DNA from: Hormoscilla sp. GUM202
Lineage (GTDB): Bacteria > Cyanobacteriota > Cyanobacteriia > Cyanobacteriales > Desertifilaceae
Direction: 5' to 3'
DNA: 64,000 nt
NCBI GenBank assembly: GCA_005518205.2
Contig: RFFC02000017.1
Span: 27,442-91,441 of the forward strand
Position numbers and translations under genes: made by a program. This document shows, piece by piece, positions 25,344 through 34,392 of this stretch. Within the stretch, counting starts at the first letter, position 1. Each line of letters starts with the position of its first letter. Below the pieces are notes generated by a model that was not told where the DNA came from, made no database searches, and saw nothing but the letters and a program-made list of their open reading frames with translations.

Positions 25344-26228
25344 TCATTTTCCTTTCATCGAGTTGTATTGGGAAGCTAGCGTTCCATCGTCACCCCGCGA
25401 GGAACTCTTGTCGGTCATCTGGCTATCGGTTTGGGCGCGTGCGTCAGGCTTAAGATCGATGGGAATGGATATTTCTGCTGTCTGGGAGGCAATTTTTTCC
25501 ACCTTGCCCATCACTTGCATACCCTCGAGGACTGCATTCTTCACCGCTGGTTCGGTTTCCCGTGTCAGCATCAAAGCCAAACAGTCAGCGATAATACGTC
25601 GGTCTCGTTCCCACCGAGTAGTAGTAAACTCACGGGTCAGTTGTCGCACCGCTATCAGACGCCGCAGGGGGTGAATGTCAGTCAGCTGTTCGATCGACCG
25701 ATCCAAGTCCGCTGTGGGGCGGGGGCCGGGGAGGGATTGCCCCAGTAGGAGGATGATAATAGCCAGAGTGCCCAATCCTTGCAGAATCGCACCAGCAGCA
25801 ATCCAAGGACTATCTGAATCTATCCAGACAGCGCAGGCCATGTATGTTCCCAATGTGGCCAACCCACCGCTGCCAACTGCTACAGCCAGATGTCGGTTAG
25901 CACCAGTAAACAGCAAGCCTAAATCTGACCAGCGCTTTTGCCAGTCTCCCTGTTGCAGGAAGTAGACTAGCAACATGATGGCGATACCTACGGTGGTGGC
26001 TAACAGCAGCTGACCATTCCACCACAGCATAGCCACCACTACCGTTACCAGTCCCAGCCATTTTCCTAGCTTTTGATATCGGCGCGAACGCGCGAAAAAT
26101 CGACTGCGCCATTGAGCAGCACTTTGGAATGGTGAGAACCCGATCGTCTGGTTGTAAATACGCAAAAGCTGGCGACAGTACAGACGCCACCTCGATCTTG
26201 CCTGTGCCACTTGTTTTTTACTACCCAT
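25344..26228 (-). CDS. Cyanobacterial membrane protein with C-terminal helical (armadillo-like) domain
   Basis: 294 residues. The N-terminus is strongly basic (QARSRWRLYCRQLLRIYNQT...), followed by four to five membrane segments (WLGLVTVVVAMLWWNGQLLL, TVGIAIMLLVYFLQ, LATLGTYMACAVW, AAGAILQGLGTLAIIILLL). It ends in a soluble helical part (LDRSIEQLTDIHPLRRLIAV, RIIADCLALMLTRETEPAVK) that looks like alpha-helical repeat pairs. It matches a conserved cyanobacterial protein type often labelled 'armadillo-type fold-containing', of unknown role. The tail is Ser/Asp-rich. Confidence 0.65.
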   Translation of the reverse strand: MGSKKQVAQARSRWRLYCRQLLRIYNQTIGFSPFQSAAQWRSRFFARSRRYQKLGKWLGLVTVVVAMLWWNGQLLLATTVGIAIMLLVYFLQQGDWQKRWSDLGLLFTGANRHLAVAVGSGGLATLGTYMACAVWIDSDSPWIAAGAILQGLGTLAIIILLLGQSLPGPRPTADLDRSIEQLTDIHPLRRLIAVRQLTREFTTTRWERDRRIIADCLALMLTRETEPAVKNAVLEGMQVMGKVEKIASQTAEISIPIDLKPDARAQTDSQMTDKSSSRGDDGTLASQYNSMKGK

Positions 26229-26664
26229 ATAGGGAATTATTTTAGACTAAAATCGAGATCCTGGGATGGCGGCGCCGCGTCGAACGAGGAACGTTTTCTG
26301 GCTCCGCATACCTGACCTGTTGAATGTCTGATTCTGGCAGCACCTGTCGGAATGGTAAAGCGATTGCGAAGAGGCCAATTGACACTTGAGAAGATCAGCC
26401 CTGGCTTAGTTTTGCCATAGTAAAATGTTCTCCAAAGTCAGAGTGCTAGCCGTGCCATGATAATTAAACAACGGATCCCTCGGTCGCTTTTTCCACCCGA
26501 CAGTCGTCAGTGCCATTCATCGTAGCCTCTTGAGAACTTGTTTCATACTGAGATTCATCGGGGGCCAGCGTTAAGCTTTCCCGACCACTGGCGTTATGCG
26601 GGGTGAGGCCATGCCCCCCAGGGAACGAGGCCAGTGCCTCCGATGAGCGGGCGATCGCGCACTA
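26229..26664. other. Gap without recognisable gene
   Basis: About 430 bp between the membrane-protein gene and a MITE. Short stop-broken frames only. It ends with GCGATCGCGCACTA, of which GCGCACTA is the MITE target duplication. Confidence 0.45.
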
Positions 26665-26880
26665 GGGTGCGGTCACAAGTAGTTGATAGTCGGGTACATC
26701 TGGTGATGCATGTAATCCAGCCCGCGCAGGAAGGTTGCCCTCGCAGCGGAGGGGGCGTTGGGGCACCAGGCTGCAAACTCCGCCTGCGCGAAAAATCGCT
26801 CCGGACATTGCTTTGTCCGTGTAGCCGGGCCCCTCGTTCCCACGGCGAGGCTGAGTCCCAACGGGTTTTGACCACACCCC
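26665..26880 (+). mobile_element. MITE-like element, GGGTGTGGTC family, 216 bp, with 8-bp target duplication
   Basis: The left end GGGTGCGGTCACAAGTAGTT and the right end GGGTTTTGACCACACCCC (inverted GGGGTGTGGTCAAAACCC) define it. The flanking direct repeat GCGCACTA lies at 26657-26664 and 26881-26888. There is no open frame. The interior holds AATCCAGCCCGCGCAGGAAG and GTGTAGCCGGGCCC, shared with other elements in the window. The right target copy contains the stop codon of the neighbouring gene. Confidence 0.85.
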
Positions 26881-26885
26881 GCGCA

Positions 26886-27242
26886 CTACGTATAAGCAGT
26901 AGCTAGTTTTTTCTGTAACAAAGCAGATATTGAATCTACCTCGCTATACTTTTGCTCTTGCTTCAACCAGAACGCTGGCTTATCATCAGCAGCGCCGACA
27001 AAAACAGCTAATCTACCACAGTTGGGACATTCGTAAATTTGAGGAAATTCTGGATTTGCCGGATAAAGAAGCTGATATACTTGTTCTTCAAAATGTTCAA
27101 AGGATTTTGCATCCGCATAAGCCGTTAGCAGAGCCTCAATCAGTCTTTCGCGCTCTAATTCCCAAATTAGCTTAAATCCTTGTGGGTTGGGAACCACTGA
27201 TAGACTGATGCTTTCACCGCACAAACAAGTAAGTCGAGGCAT
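26886..27242 (-). CDS. Small zinc-ribbon-like protein, unknown function
   Basis: 118 residues. MPRLTCLCGESISLS at the N-terminus and YECPNCGRLAVF in the middle supply a CxC and a CxxC, a likely zinc ribbon. Between them lies a charged helical part (ELERERLIEALLTAYADAKS). No family named. Its TAG stop (26886-26888) lies inside the 8-bp target duplication of the adjacent MITE, so the insertion may have changed or just spared the C-terminus. Confidence 0.65.
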   Translation of the reverse strand: MPRLTCLCGESISLSVVPNPQGFKLIWELERERLIEALLTAYADAKSFEHFEEQVYQLLYPANPEFPQIYECPNCGRLAVFVGAADDKPAFWLKQEQKYSEVDSISALLQKKLATAYT

Positions 27243-27519
27243 GATAATTTCTCCTAACTCGATACATCAATAATGATTTTACCTTCTTTAATAATAAGAA
27301 TTCTCTTGATATTATGACCGGGTGTGGCAAAAATATTATCGACCATGCTTTGGGCTTCTTCTACTTAGGAGTGACTTTGGTGACAAATAACGTCAGGTAA
27401 TTTTCCCGGATTTCTCAATTAGCTTTGGAAAATTGGGCAGAATAATTGATGATAGCTGACTACCAAGGATAAACGGTACAGAGTCTTTTACTATCGCCAA
27501 AATTAATCATTATCGCCAT
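27243..27519. other. Gap upstream of murF
   Basis: 277 bp. On the minus strand, 27258-27366 could encode a short DUF-like fragment (…IKRILIIKEGKIIIDVSS-type), suggestive of a decayed DUF4258- or DUF2283-like gene, but it is too short to call. Confidence 0.3.
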
Positions 27520-28872
27520 ATGCACGCTAACCTATCTCAAATTACCAAAATTGTCAAGGCAGTTTCTCATCACTTCCAGGATGAGGCAATAAACCCATTA
27601 GTTACTGGCATTACTACCGATAGCCGCAGTCTCCAGTATGGCAAATCCTCCGGCGAGTTGTTCCTGGCATTGCGGGGAGAAAAGTTTGACGGACATGAAT
27701 TTGTCTCGGAGGCGATCGCCCGGGGTGCGATCGCGGCCATCACGGACAAACTCCTGCCCCTACCCGTACCGCAGTTGGTGGTAGAAGATACCCTCGTAGC
27801 TTACCAGCAAATCGCCAGTTGGTGGCGTCAGCAGTTTGACATTCCCATCATTGCGGTCACGGGTTCGGTGGGCAAAACTACCACTAAGGAATTAATTGCC
27901 GCCGTGTTAGCAACCCAGGGGAATGTGCTCAAAAGTCAAGCCAATTTTAATAACGAAATTGGCGTCCCCAAAACCATTTTAGAACTCTCTTCAGAGCATA
28001 ACTTTGCTGTGCTGGAAATGGCAATGCGCGGTGTCGGCCAAATTGCCCTGTTGACGGAAATAGCCCGGCCCACTATGGGGGTAATTACTAATGTGGGAAC
28101 GGCCCATATCGGTTTGCTTGGTTCCGAAGAGGCGATCGCCCGTGCCAAGTGCGAGTTGCTAGCAGAAATGCCCCCGACTGGCGTGGCAATTCTCAACCAG
28201 GACGATCGCCGACTGATGTCAACTGCGGCCACAGTTTGGCAAGGACAAACTCTTACCTACGGTTTAGAATCAGGGGACTTGCGGGGGCGATCGATCGATC
28301 CAAATACCCTAGAATTATCAGGAGTGCAGTTGCCTTTACCTTTACCCGGGCGTCACAATGCTTCTAGTTATCTGGCAGCATTAGCAGTGGCGCAGGTGCT
28401 GAACATTGACTGGACGGTATTTGCGGAAGGTTTGTCAGTGACATTACCTCAAGGACGCGCCCAGCGCCACGAGTTACCTAATGATCTTGTCATTTTAGAT
28501 GAAACTTACAATGCCGGGCTAGAATCTATGAAAGCGGCCTTGCATCTGCTAGCAGAAACCCCCGGAAAGCGTCACATTGCTGTCCTGGGAACCATGAAAG
28601 AATTGGGTACCCGATCGCCCGAGTTTCACCAGCAAGTAGGGGAAACGGCCCGGAACTGCATGCTGGATGTCGTACTGGTTTTGGTGGATGACCCCCAAGC
28701 AGAGGCGATCGCCCTGGGTGCCGCAGGAATACCTACAGAAACCTTTCCCACTCACGAGTCCTTGATTAACCGATTGAAAGAGACGATCCAACCGGGCGAT
28801 CGCCTCTTGTTTAAGGCGTCCCATTCCGTCAGATTAGACCGAGTTGTCAGTCAGCTAATGGCTAATCCCTAG
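27520..28872 (+). CDS. murF: UDP-N-acetylmuramoyl-tripeptide--D-alanyl-D-alanine ligase
   Basis: 450 residues, normal for MurF. This cytoplasmic ATP-dependent ligase adds D-Ala-D-Ala to UDP-MurNAc-tripeptide, the last soluble step of peptidoglycan precursor synthesis. Visible motifs: TGITTDSRSLQYGK (substrate-binding N-domain), the P-loop TGSVGKTTTKELIA at ~114-127, NFNNEIGVPKTILEL, MAMRGVGQIALL, TNVGTAHIGLLGS, and DETYNAGLESMKAAL in the C-domain. It stands alone here. The ATG at 27520 gives the expected N-terminus, though no strong ribosome-binding site precedes it. Confidence 0.96.
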   Translation: MHANLSQITKIVKAVSHHFQDEAINPLVTGITTDSRSLQYGKSSGELFLALRGEKFDGHEFVSEAIARGAIAAITDKLLPLPVPQLVVEDTLVAYQQIASWWRQQFDIPIIAVTGSVGKTTTKELIAAVLATQGNVLKSQANFNNEIGVPKTILELSSEHNFAVLEMAMRGVGQIALLTEIARPTMGVITNVGTAHIGLLGSEEAIARAKCELLAEMPPTGVAILNQDDRRLMSTAATVWQGQTLTYGLESGDLRGRSIDPNTLELSGVQLPLPLPGRHNASSYLAALAVAQVLNIDWTVFAEGLSVTLPQGRAQRHELPNDLVILDETYNAGLESMKAALHLLAETPGKRHIAVLGTMKELGTRSPEFHQQVGETARNCMLDVVLVLVDDPQAEAIALGAAGIPTETFPTHESLINRLKETIQPGDRLLFKASHSVRLDRVVSQLMANP

Positions 28873-29469
28873 CACTACCGGGATATTCTCATTTGTGTGA
28901 GTCAGAAGTGAATAAACCCGGTTTCTTGGCACTCTCGAATCAATTTTCAAGCAGATCTCACAGCGGACAAGGGCAAATATTTCAGTTAATCTTACCTACT
29001 TTAATTGCAGTACAGTTAAGCTATCACTATGGGAAGATTGTCCGACCAGTAGTTGTGCTATTTCCAGATAATTCTTAGAAACTCTGGAAAAGCTAATAGC
29101 ACTGTTCACAATCGTTGGTAAAGTTAGACTGGGCATTTGTGTGGTCAAGAACGTGGTAATAATCGTACAAAATACGATAGTCGATAACATTACCACTGCT
29201 GGGACTAAGATCAAATCAAACCATGTAGCTTGTCCAAGAATCGCGAAAGGGCAAATATTTAGTTTTCTTTTCATTGTCAACTATTGAGGGTCAAAAAAAG
29301 TAAATGCAACAACAAATCAGACCTACCTACGGACATCGACAAACCTAGTTTTCGCGTTGACACGCGCTACCATCCGGCTAGGGTAATGTCGGCAGAATCC
29401 TGGTATCATTTATGTCAATCAATCACCTCGTGGATGCTGATTTCCACGAGCGCATGTTTACCCGCATCT
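28873..29469. other. Gap downstream of murF
   Basis: About 600 bp. A minus-strand frame at 28996-29280 (94 residues, one or two hydrophobic stretches such as FDLILVPAVVMLSTIVF) could be a relic membrane gene but has weak coding character and no family. I make no gene call. Confidence 0.35.
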
Positions 29470-29745
29470 TCTGGGTAAAATCGAGCCTCTGTTATCTAAC
29501 GAGAGACAACAGGCTCGTCAATGGGGCTATTTTTTCCCAGCACAGTTCTTACCCCTAGGTGGGGTTGGGTAATTTATGTTTCTCTCTATGCCTACGGAGT
29601 TAGCTGACGGGCTAGGGCTGAGAGATGCCCCTCTCTGGAGTCTTTGGTTCTCCAAGACAACCAGTCCGAGATAAGCCCCTGTAGGGGGTTCCGCCGCTCA
29701 GGGAGCTGCATTTTCACTCACTCACTCACCAATTGGATGCCTCGC
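29470..29745 (+). ncRNA. Candidate structured RNA or multi-hairpin region
   Basis: Several hairpins follow in order: CGAGCCTCTGTT...AACAGGCTCG (29482-29517), TTACCC...GGGTAA (29547-29572), GAGAG...CTCTC (29628-29639 region), GTCTTTGG TTCT CCAAGAC (29640-29661), and AGCCCCTGTAGGGGG (29674-29690). There is no coding frame. TTGACA at 29357 lies about 110 bp upstream. I checked tmRNA, RNase P, SRP and TPP-riboswitch signatures by eye and none fits. The strand is a guess. Confidence 0.3.
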
Positions 29746-29853
29746 TGGATTAGGCACTCTGTTATCTTCATATTTTTATTCTAACTCACACTTATGAAAT
29801 TTTCAAGAAACTATTCTTCCCATGAGTGAGCCAAGCCCGATCGCCGGTGGTAG

Positions 29854-30639
29854 CTACCGCAGACCCTGTTCTCGTAACAGTCGATCTGCCCAAGCTTTGT
29901 CGTCTTTCTTCAGTGGTGGTACGGGTTCAAGAGAGTAATCCACGGATATATCGAATCCCGCTTGCTCATACACCTGAGCTAACAAACTCTGTAAATCCAC
30001 TAATGGTTCGGGATCTCTTGACCGCAAAGGCAGCAGAAACTGGGGAATCTCTTGGCGGACATTAAATCCATACAACTGAGCCCGGGGACGGTTATTTCTG
30101 CGAGCAACCAAGATGCGGTAATCTGTGCGTGGGGTTTCACCGAGAATAGGCATGGGTTTACCTCCCCGAAGTAAATCAATCTCTACTAGGTGAGTCGGAC
30201 TAGCGAGCACTTGAGACCGCTTGTCTTCATACGCTTCCCGTCCTTTTCCAGCTCGTTTATTAGTGGGAGAGAGAATTTCAATTACTGTCACTACATGGGA
30301 GGTTGCCACTTCTCGAATTTCTAAATAACTTTCTCGGATTTCTTCTGGTATGGGCAGGGTTACCGTTATCGATTCAGATTTTGCTGGCAGGGTTGCAGTC
30401 GTCGATCTTATTTGGGTTGGGATCGATCTGTGGGATGTTACAGCTACATCGGGAATCCCAATTAAGACTGAATCAGAAACATCACTCAAATAGGTTCGCT
30501 TTTCGATCGCCGCCCGATATTTCGGATGCAGTGCGGGCCCGAGGGCGATCGCGATCGCGGTTATCAGGCGATGATGCACCTCCGGCCACAATTCGTGATG
30601 TTCTAAATAAGGATTCATTCCCGGGAATGGATAAGGCAT
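29854..30639 (-). CDS. DUF4058 family protein
   Basis: 261 residues with the hallmark N-terminus MPYPFPGMNPYLEHHELWPE and the following EVHHRLITAIAIALGPALHP. Later blocks YLEIREVATSHVVTVIEILS and SPTHLVEIDLLRGG also fit the family. DUF4058 is frequent in cyanobacteria; its function is unknown and it is structurally close to nuclease-like folds in some predictions. The start at 30639 has GAGGTGAGG upstream. The 104-bp MITE-like element copy 3 begins 34 bp upstream of the start codon. Confidence 0.88.
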   Translation of the reverse strand: MPYPFPGMNPYLEHHELWPEVHHRLITAIAIALGPALHPKYRAAIEKRTYLSDVSDSVLIGIPDVAVTSHRSIPTQIRSTTATLPAKSESITVTLPIPEEIRESYLEIREVATSHVVTVIEILSPTNKRAGKGREAYEDKRSQVLASPTHLVEIDLLRGGKPMPILGETPRTDYRILVARRNNRPRAQLYGFNVRQEIPQFLLPLRSRDPEPLVDLQSLLAQVYEQAGFDISVDYSLEPVPPLKKDDKAWADRLLREQGLR

Positions 30640-30672
30640 TTTCCTCACCTCGCGCTTTGGTCATTTCTATTA

Positions 30673-30776
30673 TAAGTACATGGACAAAATTAATTTCACA
30701 CACTCTCTCGCGCTAGTCTCCATATCCGGAGCATGTCGCCCATGGCTATGTGCAATTATTTTTGTCTAACTACTTA
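30673..30776 (-). mobile_element. 104-bp MITE-like element, copy 3
   Basis: Same length and ends as 2934-3037, in reverse orientation, and nearly identical to copy 1. It fills the gap between two divergent genes, DUF4058 and a HIT-family relic, and so lies in both promoter regions. Confidence 0.88.
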
Positions 30777-30807
30777 ACTTAAGTTGCTACCGTGAGGGAG
30801 CGTTCCT

Positions 30808-31166
30808 ATGGATGCCACAGCCAAAGACCGATTCTCAGACAAACCTCTACTGCGCCCTACCCTAGCAGCCATTGTCTTGTTAGTGAAGATGACCTGGCCC
30901 TGGCCTTCAAAGATATGAACCCGCAAGCGCCGGTGCATATCCTGGTGATTCCTAAAGAACCCATACCCAAGCTTGCCGATGCTGGAGACCAACATCAGGC
31001 CCTGATGGGACATCTACTATTAACTGTGAAGCGCGTGGCCGAAATTGCTGGCTTAACTAATGGCTACCGGGTGGCGATCGATAATGGGGCCGACGGCGGT
31101 CAGACCGTATACCACCTGCACTTGCATATTCTGGGCGGGCGACAGATGACATGGCCTCCAGGCTAA
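30808..31166 (+). pseudogene. HIT family hydrolase, N-terminally frameshifted
   Basis: The C-terminal ~80 residues are well conserved: EDDLALAFKDMNPQAPVHIL, IPKEPIPKLADAGD, AGLTNGYRVAIDNGADGGQT and the histidine triad VYHLHLHILGGRQM. HIT proteins hydrolyse nucleoside phosphoramidates and dinucleotides. The ATG at 30808 (MDATAKDRFSDKPL...) matches the expected N-terminus only loosely, and near 30880 (GTCTTGTTAGTGAAGATG) the frame shifts before EDDLA. Another frame open across this point starts MRERSYGC and is not HIT-like. I read it as recently inactivated, or start-shifted if the catalytic part is still translated. Confidence 0.65.
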
Positions 31167-31266
31167 AGATAAGCTCAGCTTATTAGAGGTATAAGTATAA
31201 ATGAATTAACAGGGGTTTACAACACGCAGTCAAGTCAGTTATGCTGTATTCAGGTAGGGATAAAAC

Positions 31267-31400
31267 CTATGACCTCGTCACAAGCCTATTGACCGAGACC
31301 GCATGCAGGATTCCATCAGTCCTGACAACTTGTCGGGCAAGCTGGTCACCGGTGGAAACATCAAAAGGAACCGGCGAAACCCAGAGATGATGAAAAGCCA
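31267..31400 (+). mobile_element. Group II intron domain I fragment (maturase-bearing lineage)
   Basis: GTCACAAGCCTATTGACCGA followed by GACCGC...AGTCCTGACAACTTG, ACCGGTGGAAAC and CCGGCGAAACCCAGAGATGA matches 42666-42785 of the complete intron. Both the 5' end (GTGCG) and everything downstream are absent. It lies upstream of the LRR-RTX gene. Confidence 0.8.
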
Positions 31401-31538
31401 AATTAGCCAAAATTGGCCTTGAGAGCCTTGTGATTTACCCCAAAATGGCATGCGGAGAAATTACCAAAAATGGCGGTCGGGAACGTAAAATCAAATCAAA
31501 TAGTGTAAGATCTAGAATAGAGGAACTTCGGAAAAACA

Positions 31539-34100
31539 ATGCCAACCGATGAAAATGAAAACAATAAACTCCATGGCGATGATTATGCAGGCCTGAAGGA
31601 TCTGTATAACCAGACTGGTGGACATAGTTGGAACAACAAGACAAACTGGGATGTCAGCAGCGACACTCCCCCCGATGCTGACGTAGTGAATACCTGGCAC
31701 GGAGTCACGGTGAAGGGCTCGCGAGTAACGGAAATTGACCTGAGCTACAACTCCCTCGCCGGTGCGATACCGTCCTCATTGGGCGATTTTGACAGTTTGC
31801 GAGTGCTCAAGCTGAATAATAACTCCCTCGACGGTACCATACCCGAGGAGTTAAAGAGCCTCAGCAATTTGCATACGCTCTGGCTGAGGAAAAACTCCCT
31901 GAGCGGTACCCTCCCCTCATCGTTAGGTGGGCTCGGCAGTTTGCAAGATCTATTTTTAATCAACAATTCTTTCAGCGGTACGCTCCCCTCCTCGTTGAAT
32001 GCGCTCAGTAATTTGACAAAACTCCGCCTACACAACAACTCCCTGAGCGGTACGATCCCCTCCTGGTTAGAGTCTCTAACCAATTTGCAAACCCTCGGCT
32101 TGTCCGCGAACCCCCTGAGCGGCACCATTCCTTCCTGGTTGGGCACCCACACCAGTTTGCAAAACCTCTATCTGTGGCAGAACGACCTGAGCGGTACGAT
32201 CCCCTCAGAACTAGGCTCGCTCACCAATTTGCAAAATATCTGGCTGAAGAATAACCACTTCCGCGGTACGATACCCGAAAGTATCGAGGCTTTGTCTTTG
32301 CCAGCAAAGAACAAACAATTGCAGAACCCCCCCTACGTGGAAACTGAAATTGAGGACGTGGTTGCTGATTACGAATTAGATGAGGATACTACTTCCAATC
32401 ACAACCTCAACCTCAATATCAGCGGGAACTTCGGCGACATCAACGACAACATTACCAGGTACAGCGCTAGCGGTTTGCCAGACGGTTTAACCATTGACTC
32501 CATTACTGGGGCGATCGGTGGCACCCCTACTACTAAGCCTACTACGCCTGAACATAGCAATTTTATTGTGACGGTAACTGCATCGGATGATGCGGGAGGC
32601 TCCGTAACAGATAAATTTAATATTGGAGTATCGTTTCAGAGTTCTGGTTCTAGACTTTACCTCATCAATGCGAGTGATTATCAAGCCCTGAAGGATCTCA
32701 ATAGTAGCATCGGCAACCATTGGAATTTCGAAAACATCCCCGTCTATGATCATTATGGTCTCCCCCTTGAGATAACTGTTAACAGAATGTTGGATGGGGT
32801 GACAGTTAAGAACTCGCGGGTGACGAAACTCGATCTGGAATCCAAAGGACTGAACGGTACGATCGCCTCTGAGTTAGGTGCGCTCGCCAATTTGCAAGAA
32901 CTCAAGCTGGGCCGCAACTCCCTGAGCGGTACGATCCCCTCTGAATTAGGCTCGCTCGGCAATTTGACATACCTCACACTGAACCTGAACCCTCTGAGCG
33001 GTACGATCCCCTCTGAATTAGGCTCGCTCACCAGTTTGGAATATCTCTTGATGAGCACCGATTCCCTGAGCGGTACCATCCCCTCTGAATTAGGTTCGCT
33101 CAGCAGTTTGCAAGATCTCTACCTGAACACCAACTCCCTGAGCGGTACGATCCCCTCTGAATTAGGCTCGCTCGCCAATTTGCAAAATCTCAACCTGAGC
33201 ACCAATTCCCTGAGCGGTACGATCCCCTCTGAATTAGGCTCCCTCAGCAGTTTGCAATATCTCGGCCTGAGCACCAATTCCCTGAGCGGTACCATCCCCT
33301 CTGAATTAGGTGCGCTCACCAGTTTGCAATATCTCTTGCTGGACCACAACTCCCTGAGCGGTACGATCCCCTCTAAGTTAATCGGCCTAAGAGACCTCAG
33401 TCTGGAAGGAAACCCTCCCTATCTGGTAACTGAGATTGACGACGTGGATGCTACTTCCGGTCAAAGCTTCAGCCTCAATGTCAGCGCGAACTTCGGCGAC
33501 ATCAACAACGACATTAGCAGCTACAGCGCCAATGGTTTGCCAGACGGTTTAACTATTGACTCTAGTGGGGCGATCGGTGGCACGCCTGCTACCACGCCTG
33601 AGGCTTCGGGCACTCATACGGTGACGGTAACTGCATCGGATGGGAATGGCGAGGCAGAAGATATATTTAATATTACGGTATCGTCTATCATCACGGGCAC
33701 TGAAGACGCCGACACACTTTCTGGATACAGGGGCAACGATACCCTCAATGGGGAAGGGGGCAACGATACCCTCAATGGCCAAGATGGAGACGATCTCCTG
33801 AATGGGGGTAACGGAGACGATACCCTCAATGGGGGTAACGGAGACGATACTCTTTCCGGAGGCGGTGGTGCGGATATTTTTATCTTAGCCTCGGGCATGG
33901 GCGAGGATACCATCCACGACTTTGACGATGGCACGGACCTTATCAAGTTAGGAGGAGGTTTGAGTTATACTGATTTAACATTTGTCTCTCAGGGCGGTTC
34001 GACTTCCATTGAAACTGAAGTCGCGGGTTCTCGGGAAGTGTTGGCAATTTTGTCGGGAATTGATTCTGGGCTTCTTACTCAAGATGATTTTGTTTTGTAG
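31539..34100 (+). CDS. Large exported LRR-RTX protein (two LRR blocks, two Ig-like domains, calcium repeats)
   Basis: 853 residues. Order: an LRR N-cap (DDYAGLKDLYNQTGGHSWNN ... W.GVTV), LRR block I to ~285 with the plant-type unit [16 protein letters not shown], a putative-Ig (He_PIG) domain (~290-375, SASGLPDGLTIDSITGAIGG), a second cap (~385-440), LRR block II (~440-625), a second He_PIG (~630-715), RTX nonapeptides GGNGDDTLN (~720-775), and a short tail ending LLTQDDFVL. There is no Sec signal; glycine-rich calcium repeats near the C-terminus point to type I secretion. The start is the ATG after CTTCGGAAAAACA. A paralogue lies at 62132-64000. Adhesion or surface binding is an inference. 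Confidence 0.85.
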   Translation: MPTDENENNKLHGDDYAGLKDLYNQTGGHSWNNKTNWDVSSDTPPDADVVNTWHGVTVKGSRVTEIDLSYNSLAGAIPSSLGDFDSLRVLKLNNNSLDGTIPEELKSLSNLHTLWLRKNSLSGTLPSSLGGLGSLQDLFLINNSFSGTLPSSLNALSNLTKLRLHNNSLSGTIPSWLESLTNLQTLGLSANPLSGTIPSWLGTHTSLQNLYLWQNDLSGTIPSELGSLTNLQNIWLKNNHFRGTIPESIEALSLPAKNKQLQNPPYVETEIEDVVADYELDEDTTSNHNLNLNISGNFGDINDNITRYSASGLPDGLTIDSITGAIGGTPTTKPTTPEHSNFIVTVTASDDAGGSVTDKFNIGVSFQSSGSRLYLINASDYQALKDLNSSIGNHWNFENIPVYDHYGLPLEITVNRMLDGVTVKNSRVTKLDLESKGLNGTIASELGALANLQELKLGRNSLSGTIPSELGSLGNLTYLTLNLNPLSGTIPSELGSLTSLEYLLMSTDSLSGTIPSELGSLSSLQDLYLNTNSLSGTIPSELGSLANLQNLNLSTNSLSGTIPSELGSLSSLQYLGLSTNSLSGTIPSELGALTSLQYLLLDHNSLSGTIPSKLIGLRDLSLEGNPPYLVTEIDDVDATSGQSFSLNVSANFGDINNDISSYSANGLPDGLTIDSSGAIGGTPATTPEASGTHTVTVTASDGNGEAEDIFNITVSSIITGTEDADTLSGYRGNDTLNGEGGNDTLNGQDGDDLLNGGNGDDTLNGGNGDDTLSGGGGADIFILASGMGEDTIHDFDDGTDLIKLGGGLSYTDLTFVSQGGSTSIETEVAGSREVLAILSGIDSGLLTQDDFVL

Positions 34101-34147
34101 TTACCTCACCGCTTCCGACCTATATCTCGAGCGCACCGCCCAGAAAG

Positions 34148-34382
34148 GGGTGTGGTCAAAAGTAGTTGATCGCCAGGTGCCAGATCCCCGGGTAACGAAC
34201 CGGACGCTGCCCAGATACATGTATATAGCCCCTGCACACTCCAGGCCAATTCCGCTGCGAGGAGGGGGCCCCGCGCGTGGGCTTTGTTCATGTAGCCGGG
34301 CCCTAAAGGGCAAGGCTTCGCGCTTGGCTTCGCGCTTGGCTTCGGGCTACTCCGTCTCCTACCAACGGGTTTTGACCACACC
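34148..34382 (+). mobile_element. MITE-like element, GGGTGTGGTC family, 235 bp
   Basis: The left end GGGTGTGGTCAAAAGTAGTT and the inverted right end GGTGTGGTCAAAACCCGTTG define it. The direct repeat GCCCAGAAAG flanks it at 34138-34147 and 34383-34392. The interior contains an imperfect CGCTTGGCTT triplication at 34319-34342. It belongs with 26665-26880. Confidence 0.85.
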
Positions 34383-34392
34383 GCCCAGAAAG

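Noticed and set aside
29600..29720. TPP riboswitch, suggested by GGGCTGAGAGATGCCCC
   Set aside because: The CTGAGA word is present but the second conserved half (ACCTGATCTGG...) is missing and no thiamine gene follows.
33119..33349. Long minus-strand frames opposite the LRR gene (repeats of [12 protein letters not shown])
   Set aside because: They are the antisense of the 72-nt LRR repeats. The same artefact appears on the plus strand opposite 62132-64000. No start signals or independent homology.
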